Part shown: positions 14,262 to 28,100 of the stretch, piece by piece | How positions within the stretch are numbered: position 1 is the first letter of the stretch | How the letters are laid out: every line of letters begins with the position of its first letter | Origin: Apostichopus japonicus | Taxonomy: Eukaryota > Echinodermata > Holothuroidea > Aspidochirotida > Stichopodidae | Assembly: GCF_037975245.1 (NCBI RefSeq) | Contig: NC_092569.1 | Location: 30,134,668-30,198,667, forward strand | Reading direction: 5' to 3' | DNA: 64,000 nt | Made by a program: the position numbers and the translations under genes | Notes under the pieces: generated by a model | Told to the model about the DNA's origin: nothing | The model's database searches: none | Seen by the model: the letters and a program-made list of their open reading frames with translations, nothing else

Positions 14262-14445
14262 TTCTATTCACACGATGCGATCAAGTCGTGCGTGGTTTTA
14301 AAAGAAATTTTGAAAGATTTTGTCTTGAACGATAATTTCTCATGACAAGAGGAGAAGCCATTCACACGTACCGACAAAATCGTACACGACAAGTCGGCTG
14401 AAACAACACCGCAGACGATTTTGTCGTGTCGTGTAAATGCGCCTT
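14262..14445. mobile_element. Small MITE-like element
   Basis: Imperfect terminal inverted repeats: ATTCACACGATGCGATCAAG at the left matches the complement of the right end ACGACACGACAAAATCGTC only partly. The interior has further short inverted copies of the ACGACAAAATCG theme. About 180 bp, no coding frame. Confidence 0.35.
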
Positions 14446-15818
14446 AAGCGTAGATTAAAGGTGACAATTGTTATGATAAATCAAGTCACTTTCTAGTAAT
14501 AAACGTAGTTTGAATTTGCTAATTTCCGTCCAGAAAAGCAATGCAATTAGTTTGTTTGTGAACTTAGGACCACATGTTATTGTATATTTGATTTTTAACA
14601 AAATTGATTATTTTCCTTACAAAAGGACTTTATACTCGACAGATAATTTTAAGAATACCAGCCACTGTGCACATGCTATTCCATTTAATTGGGATTTATT
14701 TCAGAAATCATGATCAAACAACTATGGGCTCCTGAAGAAAATTGTAAGTAGGAAGGCAGTTTTTTGTTAGAGAAAGGATAATGGGTAGAGACATAAAGTT
14801 ACACAGAAGAAGATGAATATTACTTCCCAAAAATGATCATTTTGAAGCTAAGCCCATGGAGTGATCTGAAGGTGTGACACACCTTCTAATCTTGTGAATG
14901 CAGGCATCGCTACTTATATTCACTAATCCATTTAGACTAATGTCTTTCAAATGCAAATATATGTGACAAACTGAAAGAAGAGCTTCAGGTTTTTTCTTAC
15001 CTTAATGATGCAATATTATCTCATATTAACAATATTGTTGCAGAATGTTACAATAAATTTAATGTCAATATTTTATTGGTATCAAATTCACAATATTACA
15101 AACAGAAAAAAAGACAGAATGTTTGTAACAGAATAAATATTAGGGCTTTTTCACATGGTTGTTATTGAATTGATTAGTTTGTTGTGACTGTAATGTACAG
15201 TCCACACATAGCTTTAGTTGAGTTTTTCAAGCACTGCATTACATTATTTGTGGGTCCTAAATGCTGTTTCTTTCCTCTGTTTGATAGGGTTCTCAATGAC
15301 GTAGGATTTTTAGACTTTTTAGACAAGTTGAGACTAATGGAACACTAGTTGTTGTTACTCGCGTTGAGCGATCATCAGACAACTGTTGCATCATTAGGTA
15401 TCCACTTTCACGCAATTGTTAATTTCCTACAAACTTTTTTCTCTCTTCTTTTTTTTGAGGGGAGGGGGTGGTTGAGGGTTGGGATGCAAACAAATGAAAA
15501 GAAATTTGGACAAGTTCACTTTTTCATTTTATCCATTTATGAGACTCATACAATAATCAATTTGCAAATTATCAAACAACAGTAAGCTAGTTAACATTCA
15601 CAATTTGACATTTATTTCAATTATTGTTATATATGTTCTTATTAGCTTAAAAATAAATTATTTGTCGATTTGCTCTGGTTGGAATTTTTGTTGCAGTTTC
15701 TGTTTCTTTCTTGTCTTCTGCCCGTCCTGGTTTCCGACACTCAAAGATCTGTTTGGATCTTTCCCTACATTCTAAGTAAAGACTGCACTGTTGGGCACTT
15801 TGTTATACAGTGTTTTGT
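14446..15818. other. Gene 1 downstream region/3' UTR side
   Basis: Matches 43880-45519 downstream of gene 2. Contains the candidate polyadenylation signal at 15611-15616 (minus). No other gene seen. Confidence 0.5.
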
Positions 15819-16168
15819 CTACACCGGCCGTATTTTCATATCTGTGTATTGAAGGCTACATCCGTAACTGTCCAAAGTATCACTATACCAGTAGATGTTT
15901 GTTCCTCGAGTAGAGCCGTCGTAGTCCCCGTTGAGGTGAGAATAAGCGCAAGCACCGCAGTTGTCGCTGCCATCGGGGAATAATGCACAATAATAGGGAC
16001 AGTAAGGCCGACATTCAGAAGCAGAGTAATATTCCCTACAGTGATAATAATAATAGAACCACCAGGCTCCTCGATGTCTCTCCGCACAGTTGTAACTACT
16101 CCATCCATCGTTGTCCTGGTCTTTTGTACTGAATTGTTCATTGTTGCTATAATACAAATCATCCTTAT
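15819..16168 (-). CDS. Gene 1 exon 8: C-terminal FBG part with Cys/Tyr-rich insert
   Basis: 350 nt to a TAG stop at 15819-15821. FSTKDQDNDGWSS calcium loop, CAERHRGAWWF, a Tyr/Cys-rich insert with ALFPDGSDNC, SHLNGDYDG and terminal TDMKIRPV. The insert is the least conserved part relative to gene 2. An AATAAA on the minus strand at 15611-15616, about 200 nt beyond the stop, may be the polyadenylation signal. Confidence 0.85.
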
Positions 16169-19100
16169 CTGCAGCAAACGAGACAGAATAAATAAACCGA
16201 TTAATTTATATACTTTGAACGAATCCAACATCGAATACAAGTTAGAGGGCCGTGAGTTTTTGTCCTACCAAGATGAAAACGTCAGTTCCGCGTATTTTTT
16301 GTTTTTTTGTTTGTTTGCGTGTGTTGAATATTTAGAATACATAGGTAGGTATATTGTCTTTGCAAGTACGTTATTATACAATTTAGTGTTTGTTCCGTGA
16401 AATACAGTGCCACAAAAGAAGTCACATACAGATGGGGAAACTACTTAAAGCAAATGACAGGGTTTGGTTACTGTAGAGTCGCTAATATCGCCATTTATTT
16501 TACATTTATTTACCGTCATTTATTGGCAATACTATTCATTCAATTTGCTTTAATTCTTATTTCTAAGTCCCCATCTGATTAATCTCCTACTTCATCATAT
16601 GTGTCGGTATTAAATCGTGTAATTTCTTGAATAATATTATTTGTAATTTAGTTTGCATCATCAAATTTTCATTTCTCCTCTTATTCAACCCTGTGCATGT
16701 ACCATACAAGTTAACTTAGGCTTTCTTTGAAGCTGGGCCGGGGGGGGGGGGGGGCTGTGTGAGGAAGCTAAATATATTCATCAAGTTAGGAAAGCAAGGA
16801 TATCATTTAAAGATCTAGTCCTGAGTAACCAAGGTCTGGTTCTACTGGACAGGGCAAGAAGGGTGCTAATTGCGATCGACTGTTCAATTTTGTACCCGAT
16901 TTTTATAGCACGTTGTAATCTTTGAATTTTTCAACCTGAGCTCACATGTTGGAGTGTAAACGTAGATTACACTAAACACATAACATATCATGAAAAAAAT
17001 TAGTGTAAATGAAGAATAGAACTAACATAAAGTGAATTGACTATAAATGTTGTAGCTATTATTTTGGGTTAGACAAAGTAACCAAAAGTTGATATGCTAC
17101 TTTTACAAAAGGATTCAGTAATATTGATTATTGGCAATTTATTATTTAATTCGTATCGACATGTGCAACCTAGTCTCGTACGTTTAACTTCTTCGAACAA
17201 ACTGATTGATGACATTTTTTACTTTTGAAGCTATATAGACGAGTATTTAAAGATATAACATCTGTTATCTGTTTCAATTTGCTGTCACAGTGAATGATAA
17301 AACTTCGATGATTTTATATAACATGATTATCCTAAAATAGTACCTCAACGTTTGCACATATGAGAATCATCAAATATACATACCACTGGAAGTATCGCTC
17401 AATAGTAAAGAGAAGGCACATGTGACATACTTCCAGATACTACTAACATATTATTTATCCCCTTTGTAAGTTTGAAATGCTGCGAGCTTTGTAGAAAACA
17501 GCGCCAAGGCAACAATCATTTACGTTGAATTTCAGAATACTCGTTTAGGTTGGAATGATAGTGATGTTGAGATTTAATTTCTCTGTGTCAGAAATACATA
17601 GAGCCTGGCTTCTATTAGAACATCTACTGTCATAGTTTTATAGATTGCGTATGACGGTCAGTTCTATCATGCTAGGCGCTTGTTACGTGCAAACACGGTA
17701 AGGAGACCTGTGCTGCCAAGGAACAACGATATCTTATCGTTTGCTTCTTATGTTTATTCACATTGTATACAGTCTTGATAACATACGTGCGTTCCAACTG
17801 CAGCTCAAACGTTTGAAAGAAAATAGCAATGTTTGGAATTGAAAATTGCTGTAAACATTGAAAACATATATCATTTAACTATGGTATCAAGACATTCGTT
17901 GTAGTAGAATGCACATTTAAGGAGTACTATAAGAATGCATTGCTATAGGGGAGCACGTCACATGATCCTCCATGGTTGGCATGTTTTTTTTTTTTTTGTC
18001 TTGACGCTTCTCCTAATTGATGTAATCGGTCCAGTTTATGTTTGCGTCAATGATTAGAACTTCAACTACTCACCTACATTTCCACTGGCTGATCCAACTG
18101 ATAGTCGAAACTTGTCTGCCTCGTTATTAATGCTAAAATTCGAATAAACGACGTAATACGATGATGAAGCGGAGTCCCGTAGATCAATACGTAGCTGGTA
18201 CGTTTTCTGGTTGGTCAGAGAGTGGATATATTTATTACCTAGCCAGTGGTCTTGATTCTTATCACCGAAACCGTCCTTGTAGTCCGACCAACCAAGATAA
18301 AAGTCAACGTAGGCACTCGATCGTCGCTGGAAAACCTTTAAAATGAAAGAAAAGGTAATTCAACTGTTTCATCTACTTATCCTAAAGGGCATGACATCCA
18401 AAGCCGTTAAAGAGTTAATAAAGATAAATATAAAGATACGAACGTTTACGTTCAGTAGTTGATTTGAAGTCCGAGGCAATTAAAATACATTTAACGTAAA
18501 GAAATCGATTGGATCTTTCGTATTAAGTCTCACATCACCGGCCTCAACAAAGACTTGGGACCCCTTAACAACTATCAGTTCTACAAGCATATGTAATCCG
18601 TTCTTTGCTCCTTAATCCGCTTCCTGTATAGTCATGGTTTATTTGGTTTTAATTCCATCATTGCAACTTACACTTATCTAGCGTCATACTTTCATTGTGT
18701 CACATTTTGCACTTCTCATTTGACTGCCAAGAATTGCTGACGAAGGTCCCAGGGGGACCGAAAATTGCAATATATTTCTAAAACTTACTCCGTATTTGTC
18801 AATTGTGAGTCATATCTTATTTCTCTGGTTTTCTCTAATAATATCTTCTTTTGTAGTAAACGTAGATTTTCGTTATATTATATATATATATATATATATA
18901 TACAAAATGAAATGAAATAAAACTGTTAGCAAACTGCTTATCCACTAGAGAGCCTGTGTAATAGAATGTGTAAAAGTAAGTTGGCCTGACGTTTCGATCC
19001 TAGCAGGATCTTCTTCAGAGGCTAAATGACAAGTTACAGTAACAGAGGGGACAAAAACACGCACAGAATACAGACAGGTTAATGAGCACGGTGAACACAA

Positions 19101-22100
19101 TGAGATGGATGAAAGGGGATTATAAGTAGAAAGCAACAGGAGAAGAGGAGAGGAAGGAGATAAACTGTGGAGGGACAAAGAGAGGATTAAAGGCACAGGG
19201 TGAGGAATAAACTGGAGAGGGACAAAGACAGAAAGGTGTGAAGAAAAATGGAGGGGAAGAGAGCTGTAAGAGGAAGAGTGAAAGGGGGGGGGGGGAAGGG
19301 AGAAAGGGGAGAAGGAGTAGGGAACAGAGGAAAGTTAGTCATGTCCTTCCTGAATGTTCAGCCCATGAGGTTGAATGGTACGAAGGCGTTGCATCCAGAG
19401 CCTCTCTCTGCTGATACGTACTAGGTCAGGACGGCTACCTAAGGATTCAATCCCCTGTAGGGACATGTCGTTAATGGTATGGTTGGGAAGGTTAAAATGT
19501 TCTCCAACTGGGGTCTCAGTCTTCATGGTGTTGACTGTGGATCTGTGACCATAGAAACGCTTCTTGAGGGTGGTTTTGGTTTCGCCAACATACTGGATGC
19601 CGCAAACTCTACAAGAGATCAGATAGATGACATTGGTGGTAGTGCAAGTGATGTGACCCTTAGTCTTGTGTGTGAGTTGCATGCTGTGGCTGGTGATGGA
19701 ATTGGATTCAACAATGTGGTGGCTGCAGACGATGCATCTCGAAGTACGATCACATTTGAAGGTACCATGCTGAATGGGTGTGGGGTTAGAAGTAAGAGGT
19801 GGAACAGCAGCACGTACAAGAAGGTCCCGTAGGTTGCGTGGTCGTCTGTAGGCGATGATGGGTTTTTCAGGGATGGCTCGTTGGAGTCTATCTGAAGTGA
19901 GGAGAATGTTGTGGTTGTTAGAGGTGATTTTCTGAAGGGGAGGAAGATTTGGGTGGAAAGTAACAACGAGGGGCAGCTTGTTGTCGCAATCTCGTCCCTT
20001 TTTGTCCTTCACTGCCAAAGTAGATGATCTGGAAAGGGAGCGGACTCTCTGAATGGCTTCACGCACCCTTCTGGCACTATGGCCCCTGGCAATAAGGTGT
20101 TTTTCCAAAGCATCTGTATGGCGAATGAAAGAGGAATTGTTAGAGCAAATGCGACGAAGACGTAGTGCTTGACTGTAGGCAATTCCAGACTTGCAGTGAC
20201 GGGGATGGCAGCTTGAAGAATGGAGATACTGGTGTGTGTCTGTGGGCTTGGTGTATAAGTCTGTGGAGAGAGAACCGTGTTCCTTGCGAACAGTCACATC
20301 GAGAAAGTTAACCTGTTGGTGAGAGTAATCAGAGGTGAATTTGATGGTGCTGTGGAAAGAATTGATATGATTGATGAAGGTGAGCAGGCTATCCTCATCA
20401 CTGGTCCAAATGAAGAAGATGTCATCGATGTAGCGCCACCAGATAAGGGGACGACAGGGAGCCGTACTGAGCATGCGTTCTTCAAGGCTAGACATAAACA
20501 GGCATGCATAGGAAGGAGCCATCCTGGTTCCCATGGCTGTCCCGTGTCTTTGAAGGTAATGCTTGTCCATGAACGTGAAGTTGTTTTTGGTGAGAACCTG
20601 TTGCATGAGAGCTTTGATGTCAGAGATGGGTGGACAAGGGTGGACCTTCTTAGACAGGGCTGCACACGTGGCTGCGATACCTTCAGCATGAGGGATGTTA
20701 GTGTACAGAGAAGTGACGTCGAAAGTACCGATGATGGCTGTACTGGGGATTTGGTTTTTGATATCTTCAAGTTTCCTGAGGAAATCTGGAGTGTCATGGA
20801 TATAAGAATTAATCTGAGGAACAAGAGGTTTGATGAAGTGGTCCACAAACAAGGATATCTTCTCGGTGGGGGACCCATTGCCCGAGATGATAGGCCTACC
20901 AGGGTTACCAGGCTTGTGAATTTTGGGCAGGAGATAAAACCTGGCTGCCTTACAGTCTGTGGGAGAAAGGAAAGAAACAGCCTTCTTAGAGATCTGGTTC
21001 CGCTGGTACATATCAGTGATGGTCTGTTTTATCTGCTGGGAGAAAATATCTGTGGGATCAGAATCAAGAAGAGTGTAAATATCACTGTTGGAGAGATGAC
21101 GCATGGCTTCCTTGATGTAATCCTGTCGATCCTGGATGACAACTGCAGAACCTTTGTCGGCTGGCTTGATGATAATGTCACTGCGAGACATCAGTGAGGA
21201 GAGTGCTGTTCGCTCATCTCTTGGAAGGTTGTCGTGTGTTCTGCGGAGAGGAGAGTTTGACTGGTTAGTCTCAGAGCTGACGACCTGTGTGTAGGCTTCT
21301 AAAACAGGGACTCTGTTCTTAGGAGGCATCCAAGAACTTTTCTTGCAGAAGGGTTCCCGTTCAGTTGGAGGATCATCTAGGAAAAACTCACGAAGGCGAA
21401 TTCTGCGAAAGAAATGAGTAAGATCTTGACTCAGTTCCGCTTGGTCAAATGCTGGAGGAGTAGGACAGAAGTTGAGTCCTTTGGAGAGAAGTCCTCCGTT
21501 ACTTTCCATCTCACAGTAGACCTGAATGCCGCTTGGCCAACCATCAGGGTAAATGGTGTAAACTCCATCACTGAGTGCACCGGAAACATAAAGCTCGTAG
21601 CAATCTTTTTGGAACAATGTGCACGTCACTCCGTCCCCTTCGTAGCCATTATTACAGTAACATTTGCGGACATCGTTCCTTTCATCACAGGTTGCGTGTT
21701 CACTACACTGGTAACTCTGATCTATATGAAGCTGGTTGTTCTTACAAGTTGAATTTCGTGTACATCTTGAACTGATGTAATAGTTGCCCTCCTAATTTAA
21801 GATATTCGGAGAAAAAGCAAACAAACTAATACATAAATAAATAATGTACAGGATTTCAACGACAGATGACCAATGCAGAACTCCCCTCGATTGATCTAGT
21901 TATGGGTATGAATCACTATGAAAGTTTTATGAGGTTTATGACTCCGATGTAGGGGACCTAGGGATCCGCTCTCAAGAACAATGGTAGCCGTCAAATGTTG
22001 CATACAACGGCTTATTGCGACTTTACATTACGCCTACAATTAGTTCTAACCACAAGACTGTGGTATGAAAGATCCATGAATTTTGTGTTAGGTTTATAAG

Positions 22101-25100
22101 GGGATGCACATCCATAGGTCTTATCTTTCTGACTAATGTAATACGTCCCTCGACTGACAGTTTTGCTGGGCTGGCGACAAAGGTGGGGTCCATGCCTATT
22201 CCCAACCGCGATGCGACCGCTACTCGGTTATCTGTAAATGTGATGTGATAATCAACAACTTAAAATAGTAAAAGGTTTTCTTCTAATTATATGGACTATG
22301 AATTAATAGAAAAGCATTAAAACTGTCCTGAAAGAACCGTACTGACCGTTAATACACTTCCTTTTTCATCGACGAAGCAGTTGCATTGGTTGAGAGGGAT
22401 GCATTGTTCTTGCTGTCTCAGATAATCACCTACACAAACACATTGCTCTAATTCTGTGCGAGATGTTGCCGAGATGCAAGTGTCATGGTCATCACAGGTC
22501 CTCTCACATGTCGCATTGCTAAATATCTCATTAGCTGGACACCATTCAATCTTTGATTCTAGAAAACAGGAAAGGAAAATAATAGTAACCTGATACAGAC
22601 ACGACGAATATGACATGTGGCAAAGAATAGTTTTTCTTTTGTCATTACTTCAATCCGTGGCTGTCAGAAGGTTAAAGGAAAGTAACACACATTCAGAAGC
22701 AGTTCGAATAAATCCAGAACATTTTAAATCAAGTAGTGGTCGTTCCGTAGTCACATTAATGTTAATAGTTATTGAACATTACGAGATAACACCCCATCAT
22801 TTGTTGTACAACTGGTTTGAAACCATTAAGTCATAGCTTCTGTTTCAGAGTTTCCCGTGGTGTAAGTATACTGCTTTCTGACAACAATGATAATTAATAA
22901 CAGCATCAAATTTCTTTTGCGTTGGTTGCGTTGATGAAACTGGGAGACGTATCTGCTTTCGGTTTAAACTTTCTGTTGAAAAAATGTTAGGTACGGTTCC
23001 TTGTTCAGAGCCAAGGTTAGTGTCGAGTACGCAGCAGTCTTGTAGTGAGTGCGTAATCACACTTTAGCTTATGGAGGCATTTTGGAAATCTTGTATAGAT
23101 ACTAATGCAACATTAAGTATTTGAACTTGCGCTTAGAGCTTGTACTCGCACTCACATGATCATATTGTAATCGCTACTATATGTAATGTATCGCTATTGT
23201 ACTCTCTGGTACACGATATGTATATTCGTACTTTATGTACTGTAGCAGTTTCTTCAAAGTAAGAAACATATTTGACTTGTAAAGTTTACTTCCAAAATAT
23301 CAATCGGTTTTTAGAATAAACCTTTACATTTTATGCACGTTTACTTTTGACATTTAATAAACAATTTTGTTTATTATTTTGGCTTTAAATTTAATAAGAA
23401 TGTATAAGACACTTACCATCTGATATTACGAATGTACCTAAACTTGATATATAATATTTCCCCCATTCATCTGAGATACGAAACTCGTCGTATGTTACAT
23501 AGTAAGTTTCTCCAGCAACGTTCTCAAAGTCCATCCTCAGTTGGTACCGCTTTTGATTTGTTAAGTAGGCAATTTTCTCATTTCCGATCCAAAACTCACT
23601 CCCTAGAAAGCCAAAGCCATTTCTGAAGTCTTTCAAACTTCTATTAAAATTTACAGAATCCAATCTTCTTCGCTGTAGTACCTACAACGAAACAACAAGT
23701 TAAGTGTTAACCAGGACGTTATCAAATATGTATATTCGTTCCCTTAGGATGCAATGCGATTTGTTGCTAACAATTATTACACCGAAATAACAAGTTATAT
23801 TCTAACATCAGTTTGTGGTGTGTCGGCTAGAGGTTTACGGTTTTCTTGGAAAAGAACCACACTGTCCTTAAATTTCAAAATATATAAAATCATTGATTTA
23901 AAATTTCTTTTCGATAAAAATATCAAGATTCTATTTGAAATAACCTTGTATTACATCGCTAAATATTACTGTATGCAAAAATGAAGTAAATGTGTACAAA
24001 ACTATTTAAAGTTGAAAAGGAGACATCAAGTAATCAGCCATACCGTCCATCCACCAGCATCAAGATCATTATTACAGTAAGCCTCAAACGGTTCCGGATA
24101 GCCATCTGGTTTAATAAGGTACACTCCAGATGTATTGTGGGTAGAGGAACATACATTCAATACTTCTTTGCAATCTCTCGGATACGCAGGTTGTTGAAAA
24201 ACAAAGTATGAAGAACCTGGATGGAGAGTAAAATAAAGTTAACATTTTATTGCGACTGAAAAAATCACTTCAGTAAACGAAACTAACGCCTTAGATTCTG
24301 AGCCAATTGTAAAAAAACTCGGTTCGTTACAATGAGAACTAAGGTAATAAATCAGTTTAACTACCAATTATTTCTCAACTACCATATAGAGGAAGATATC
24401 GCGACTAACATTTGATACGGTAATCTTTATTGAATTCTCAGATGTAACTGTTTTGAAGCATTAGTTTTAATTAGTTTTCAGCTTGCAATGAAAATTCAAA
24501 GACGAAGTAAATTGAACTTATTTTTCATCACGCTTCCGTAGTTTTCAATTACATCCAAGTCAGATCAAAAGACTCACGAAAACAGGCATATCCCATTTGT
24601 TTAACGTACCTGGGAAAATATCGATGAAACACTTAGGATGTAAAAAAGATGGAAAATATGCGACTCAAAGGAAATCAATCTCATAATAGATCTTCGGAAA
24701 TGGTGACACGATTGTAAAACAAACATCTAGAGCGAACACTATAAAGAGCCAATATTTTCAGCCATTCAGCTGGCCAACTAAAAGTGTTAACGTTTAGAAT
24801 ACATAGCTGATATGACTCACAAAGGTTACTTGTAATAATAAGGTAAGTCATATGTCATAACTACTACACCTACCTGAAGACCGCCCCTCGGCACTGACAA
24901 TGACCTGCGATATAAAATAAGGATAAAATGAATCTGTTCGATCGGAAGAAAGAACATTTAGGCGAACTGGTCCGACAAATCTTAGTTTAAGGCAGTAGTT
25001 GTTTTATCTTCTACCTAAAATTCATATCTAGTATGCAAGTCAATAAACACAGAACTGAACTTCATATTACAACTTTCATCCAGGAAGCATTAGGTTAATG

Positions 25101-28100
25101 GCATTTTCCCGGTGTTACAGATACCCTGGTACATGCTATGTAAGCTAACGTAAAAGAACAAAGGCAATAGCCGGCTGCTTTCGTACACAGCTTTGTTGCT
25201 TATATTCTTGCAGATGTTCTTTGTTCAAGTTATGTTATGACATTAGAACATTTCAGACATATGTTGTAACGCATTTGTGTTTAACAGTCCTTAACAACCA
25301 GTAGGGATCCTTTATATCGTTCCAGCTATTCTTGTTGGAATACGATCTCCATGTCTTCATAATAACATAGCAAAGAGAAACTCTGAGATTTAAAAGGTGT
25401 CATTTTACATGTAAGGTAAGTTCTTCGTCACAGACTTGTATATCTTACTAAATAAAAACCTCCATTCAAATTATTAAGGCACGAGATTGAGAGAGATGCA
25501 TAAGTAGAATTAAGCTATAAAGCGTAAAATAGTAAAAACATATAGTATGCGATCATTTTAAGAAAATTTCTGTCTTGATTGTTTTGTCAGTTTCTTGCGA
25601 ATTTCACAGCATTAAAAGCTAACAAATGATACAATGTAGCAGTACAAAATGAACTAGAGAATATAAGACAACCTTGTTAAACGCTAATTCTACAAATCTA
25701 CGTAATTAAGAAAAATGAATAGAAAACTTAACATTAAAATTCTGTCTTCTATAACATGGTCATGGTAATGATGACAATTGCAAGAGATAAAGAATTTTAT
25801 CAGAAAATGGACAAAAGATAATGAGGAAGGTTTCAAAGAAATAAGAAATATTTTCTTTCTCTCTTTCAGACCAAGGCATTCAATGATAACAAATGCATAG
25901 TCTCTAATTATTCTGCTATATGTTATACAAGTAGTCGGCTTTAAATTTGTTATAGTAAGAATGATCGTAAGCACCTTAAAAATTTACGTTTTGTCTTTTT
26001 TGGTAAATTCCGAATACCGACATGTTAGAACAGACGAGTATATGGCAGCTCATTTTTCATTAAATTATGATGTTATGTGTCAAGACTAAAATATTTTACA
26101 ACATTTCCAGGAGATGAAGTGAATTTATACAACTCTCTGAATAAACAAGAGGACACGCTTTAGTTCTTTCCTGAAATGTCAACAGTTCTCTGATTTATGA
26201 ACATGCTATGTAAGCTAACGTGAAAGAACAAATGCAATAGCTGGCTGCTTCCTTAAACAGCTTTGTTGCTCAATGCAGATAGATGTTCTTTGTTCAAGTT
26301 ATATTTTGACATTAGAACATTTCAGACATATGTTGTAACGCATTTGTGTTTAACAGTTCTTAACAACCCGTAGGGATCCTTTATATCGTTCCAGCTATTC
26401 TTGTTGGAATATGATTGCCGTGTCTTGATACTTACATAGCAAAGGGAAACTCTGAGATTTAAAAGTTGTCATTTACATGTAAGGTAAGTTCTTCGCCACA
26501 GACTTGTATATCTTACTAAATAAAAACCAGCATTCCAAATATTAAAGCACGAGTTTGACAGAGAGATGCATATGTAGTATTCAGCTGTAAGGCGTGAAAT
26601 TGTAAAAACATAATCTGCGATCATTTAAAGATAATTTCTGTCTTGATTGTTTTGTCAGTTTCTTGCGAATTTCACAGCATTAAAAGCTAACATTTAATAC
26701 AATATAGCAGTACGTTATGAAATAGAGAATATAAGACAACCTTGTTAAACGCTAATTCTACAAATCTAGGTAAAGAAAAAAGCATAGAAAACTTAACGTT
26801 AAAGACTGTCTTCTATAACATGATAATGATGACAATTGCAAGAGATAAAGAATTTTATCAGAAAATGGAGAAACGATAATGAGGAAGTTTTCAAAGAAAT
26901 AAGAAATATTTTTTTCCTTTCAGGCCAAGACATTCAATGATAACAATTCCCTAATTGTTCTCCTATATGTTGTACAAGTAGCCGGCTTTAAATTTGTTGC
27001 AGTTATGATCTTTAGCACCTTCAAAATTTACAGTTTTTTTCTTGTTTGGTAAATTGCGAATACTTAAATGTCAGAACAGACGAGTATATGGGAGTTAATT
27101 TTTCATGAAATTATGATGTTTTCTGTCAAGACAAAAATATTGTATAACATTTCCAGGAGATGAAGTAAATTTAGAGAACTCTCTGAATAAACAAAAGGAC
27201 ACGCTTTAGTTCTTTCCTGAAATTTCAACAGTTCTTTGATTTATATTTGTCTCTATCAAGTGTTTGATTTTGATCAAACAATGCCTGCACGCTCGTCGTC
27301 TTGTCAATATCGACTTGACACGTTCATCATGTCAAGAGTTACTTTATCACGATTTGGAGAAGAATATGTTCCTTTAATACAAGGATATCAAATCACCTTT
27401 AACTTTAAGTCATGAAAAATAAAATCAATAGAATCGAAATAATTACGAATGTCGATATAAGCTACCCTAGTGGTACACTGTGTAATTTGCTGTTGCAAAC
27501 AGAGTAAAAACAAAATGATACCATTTCTACAAAGAGATGGACGCGGTCAAAGGCGATTATTTTGGGATATAGCCAAAGTTTTTGTTATCGCCGATAACGC
27601 TTTTTAGAAAGCAATGACTTAGACTGTGTGAGCCGTTATACTGTTCTATCTGCACACATCATTGTGTTTATTATCACAGTAATTTGATTGTCACAAGTCG
27701 TGTTTTTCTTGAATATGTTGCTCGTTTGAACGATAGCCACATAATATCATATGGAGGAATTTAATTAGGTATCTTCTAACACATCAGTGAATCGAAAGTG
27801 TTTCAAGCTAATTATTATTATTTATGGAGTTGTTAGGTGTTATGATATACTCTCTAGTGTTTGTAAAATGTGCTAGTAAAGCGACATTTAGATTCCATGT
27901 AACAGATTTGATGAGTTTGTTTAATTCGTCAAAGTCTATCATCCATATTTTTTAGGTATAGTGAAATTTTCCTTTTGTATACCGAATTAGTTTACATGTT
28001 ACTTTAAAACGACAAACGAAACGTTAAGTTGTGTACTACACCGACCAGCCACATGGTAACATGCAGGGAAGGTGAGAGTCAGGTTGGAGGGTGTGATGAC

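Larger units (their letters stand above)
18846..21491 (-). mobile_element. Penelope-like retroelement (GIY-YIG type), 5'-truncated, inserted in gene 1 exon 6
   Basis: From the junction with exon 6 the minus strand holds a reverse transcriptase/GIY-YIG frame to 19335, a purine-rich 3' region with a G run (near 19287), a hammerhead motif at 18983-19023, and a TA microsatellite at about 18878-18902 where the element probably ends. The first residues are the conserved start motif LLSKGLNFCP, so the usual upstream N-terminal part is missing. The flank that should hold the rest of exon 6 and its intron is not found on the other side; a second element fragment lies there instead. No target duplication was recognised. 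Confidence 0.85.

Noticed and set aside
16041-16400. 119-codon plus-strand frame
   Set aside because: Antisense of the gene 1 last exon; the opposite strand holds the clear FBG sequence.
16739-16754. G run as a quadruplex regulatory element
   Set aside because: A simple homopolymer within an intron, also seen elsewhere as C or G tracts (48719, 39176); no evidence of function.
19619-20878. Other minus-strand frames of 115 and 194 codons
   Set aside because: Overlap the Penelope frame in another phase and show no protein features.
20277-21197. 306-codon open frame on the plus strand
   Set aside because: Antisense to the Penelope reverse transcriptase; no recognisable domain. Shadow of the real frame.
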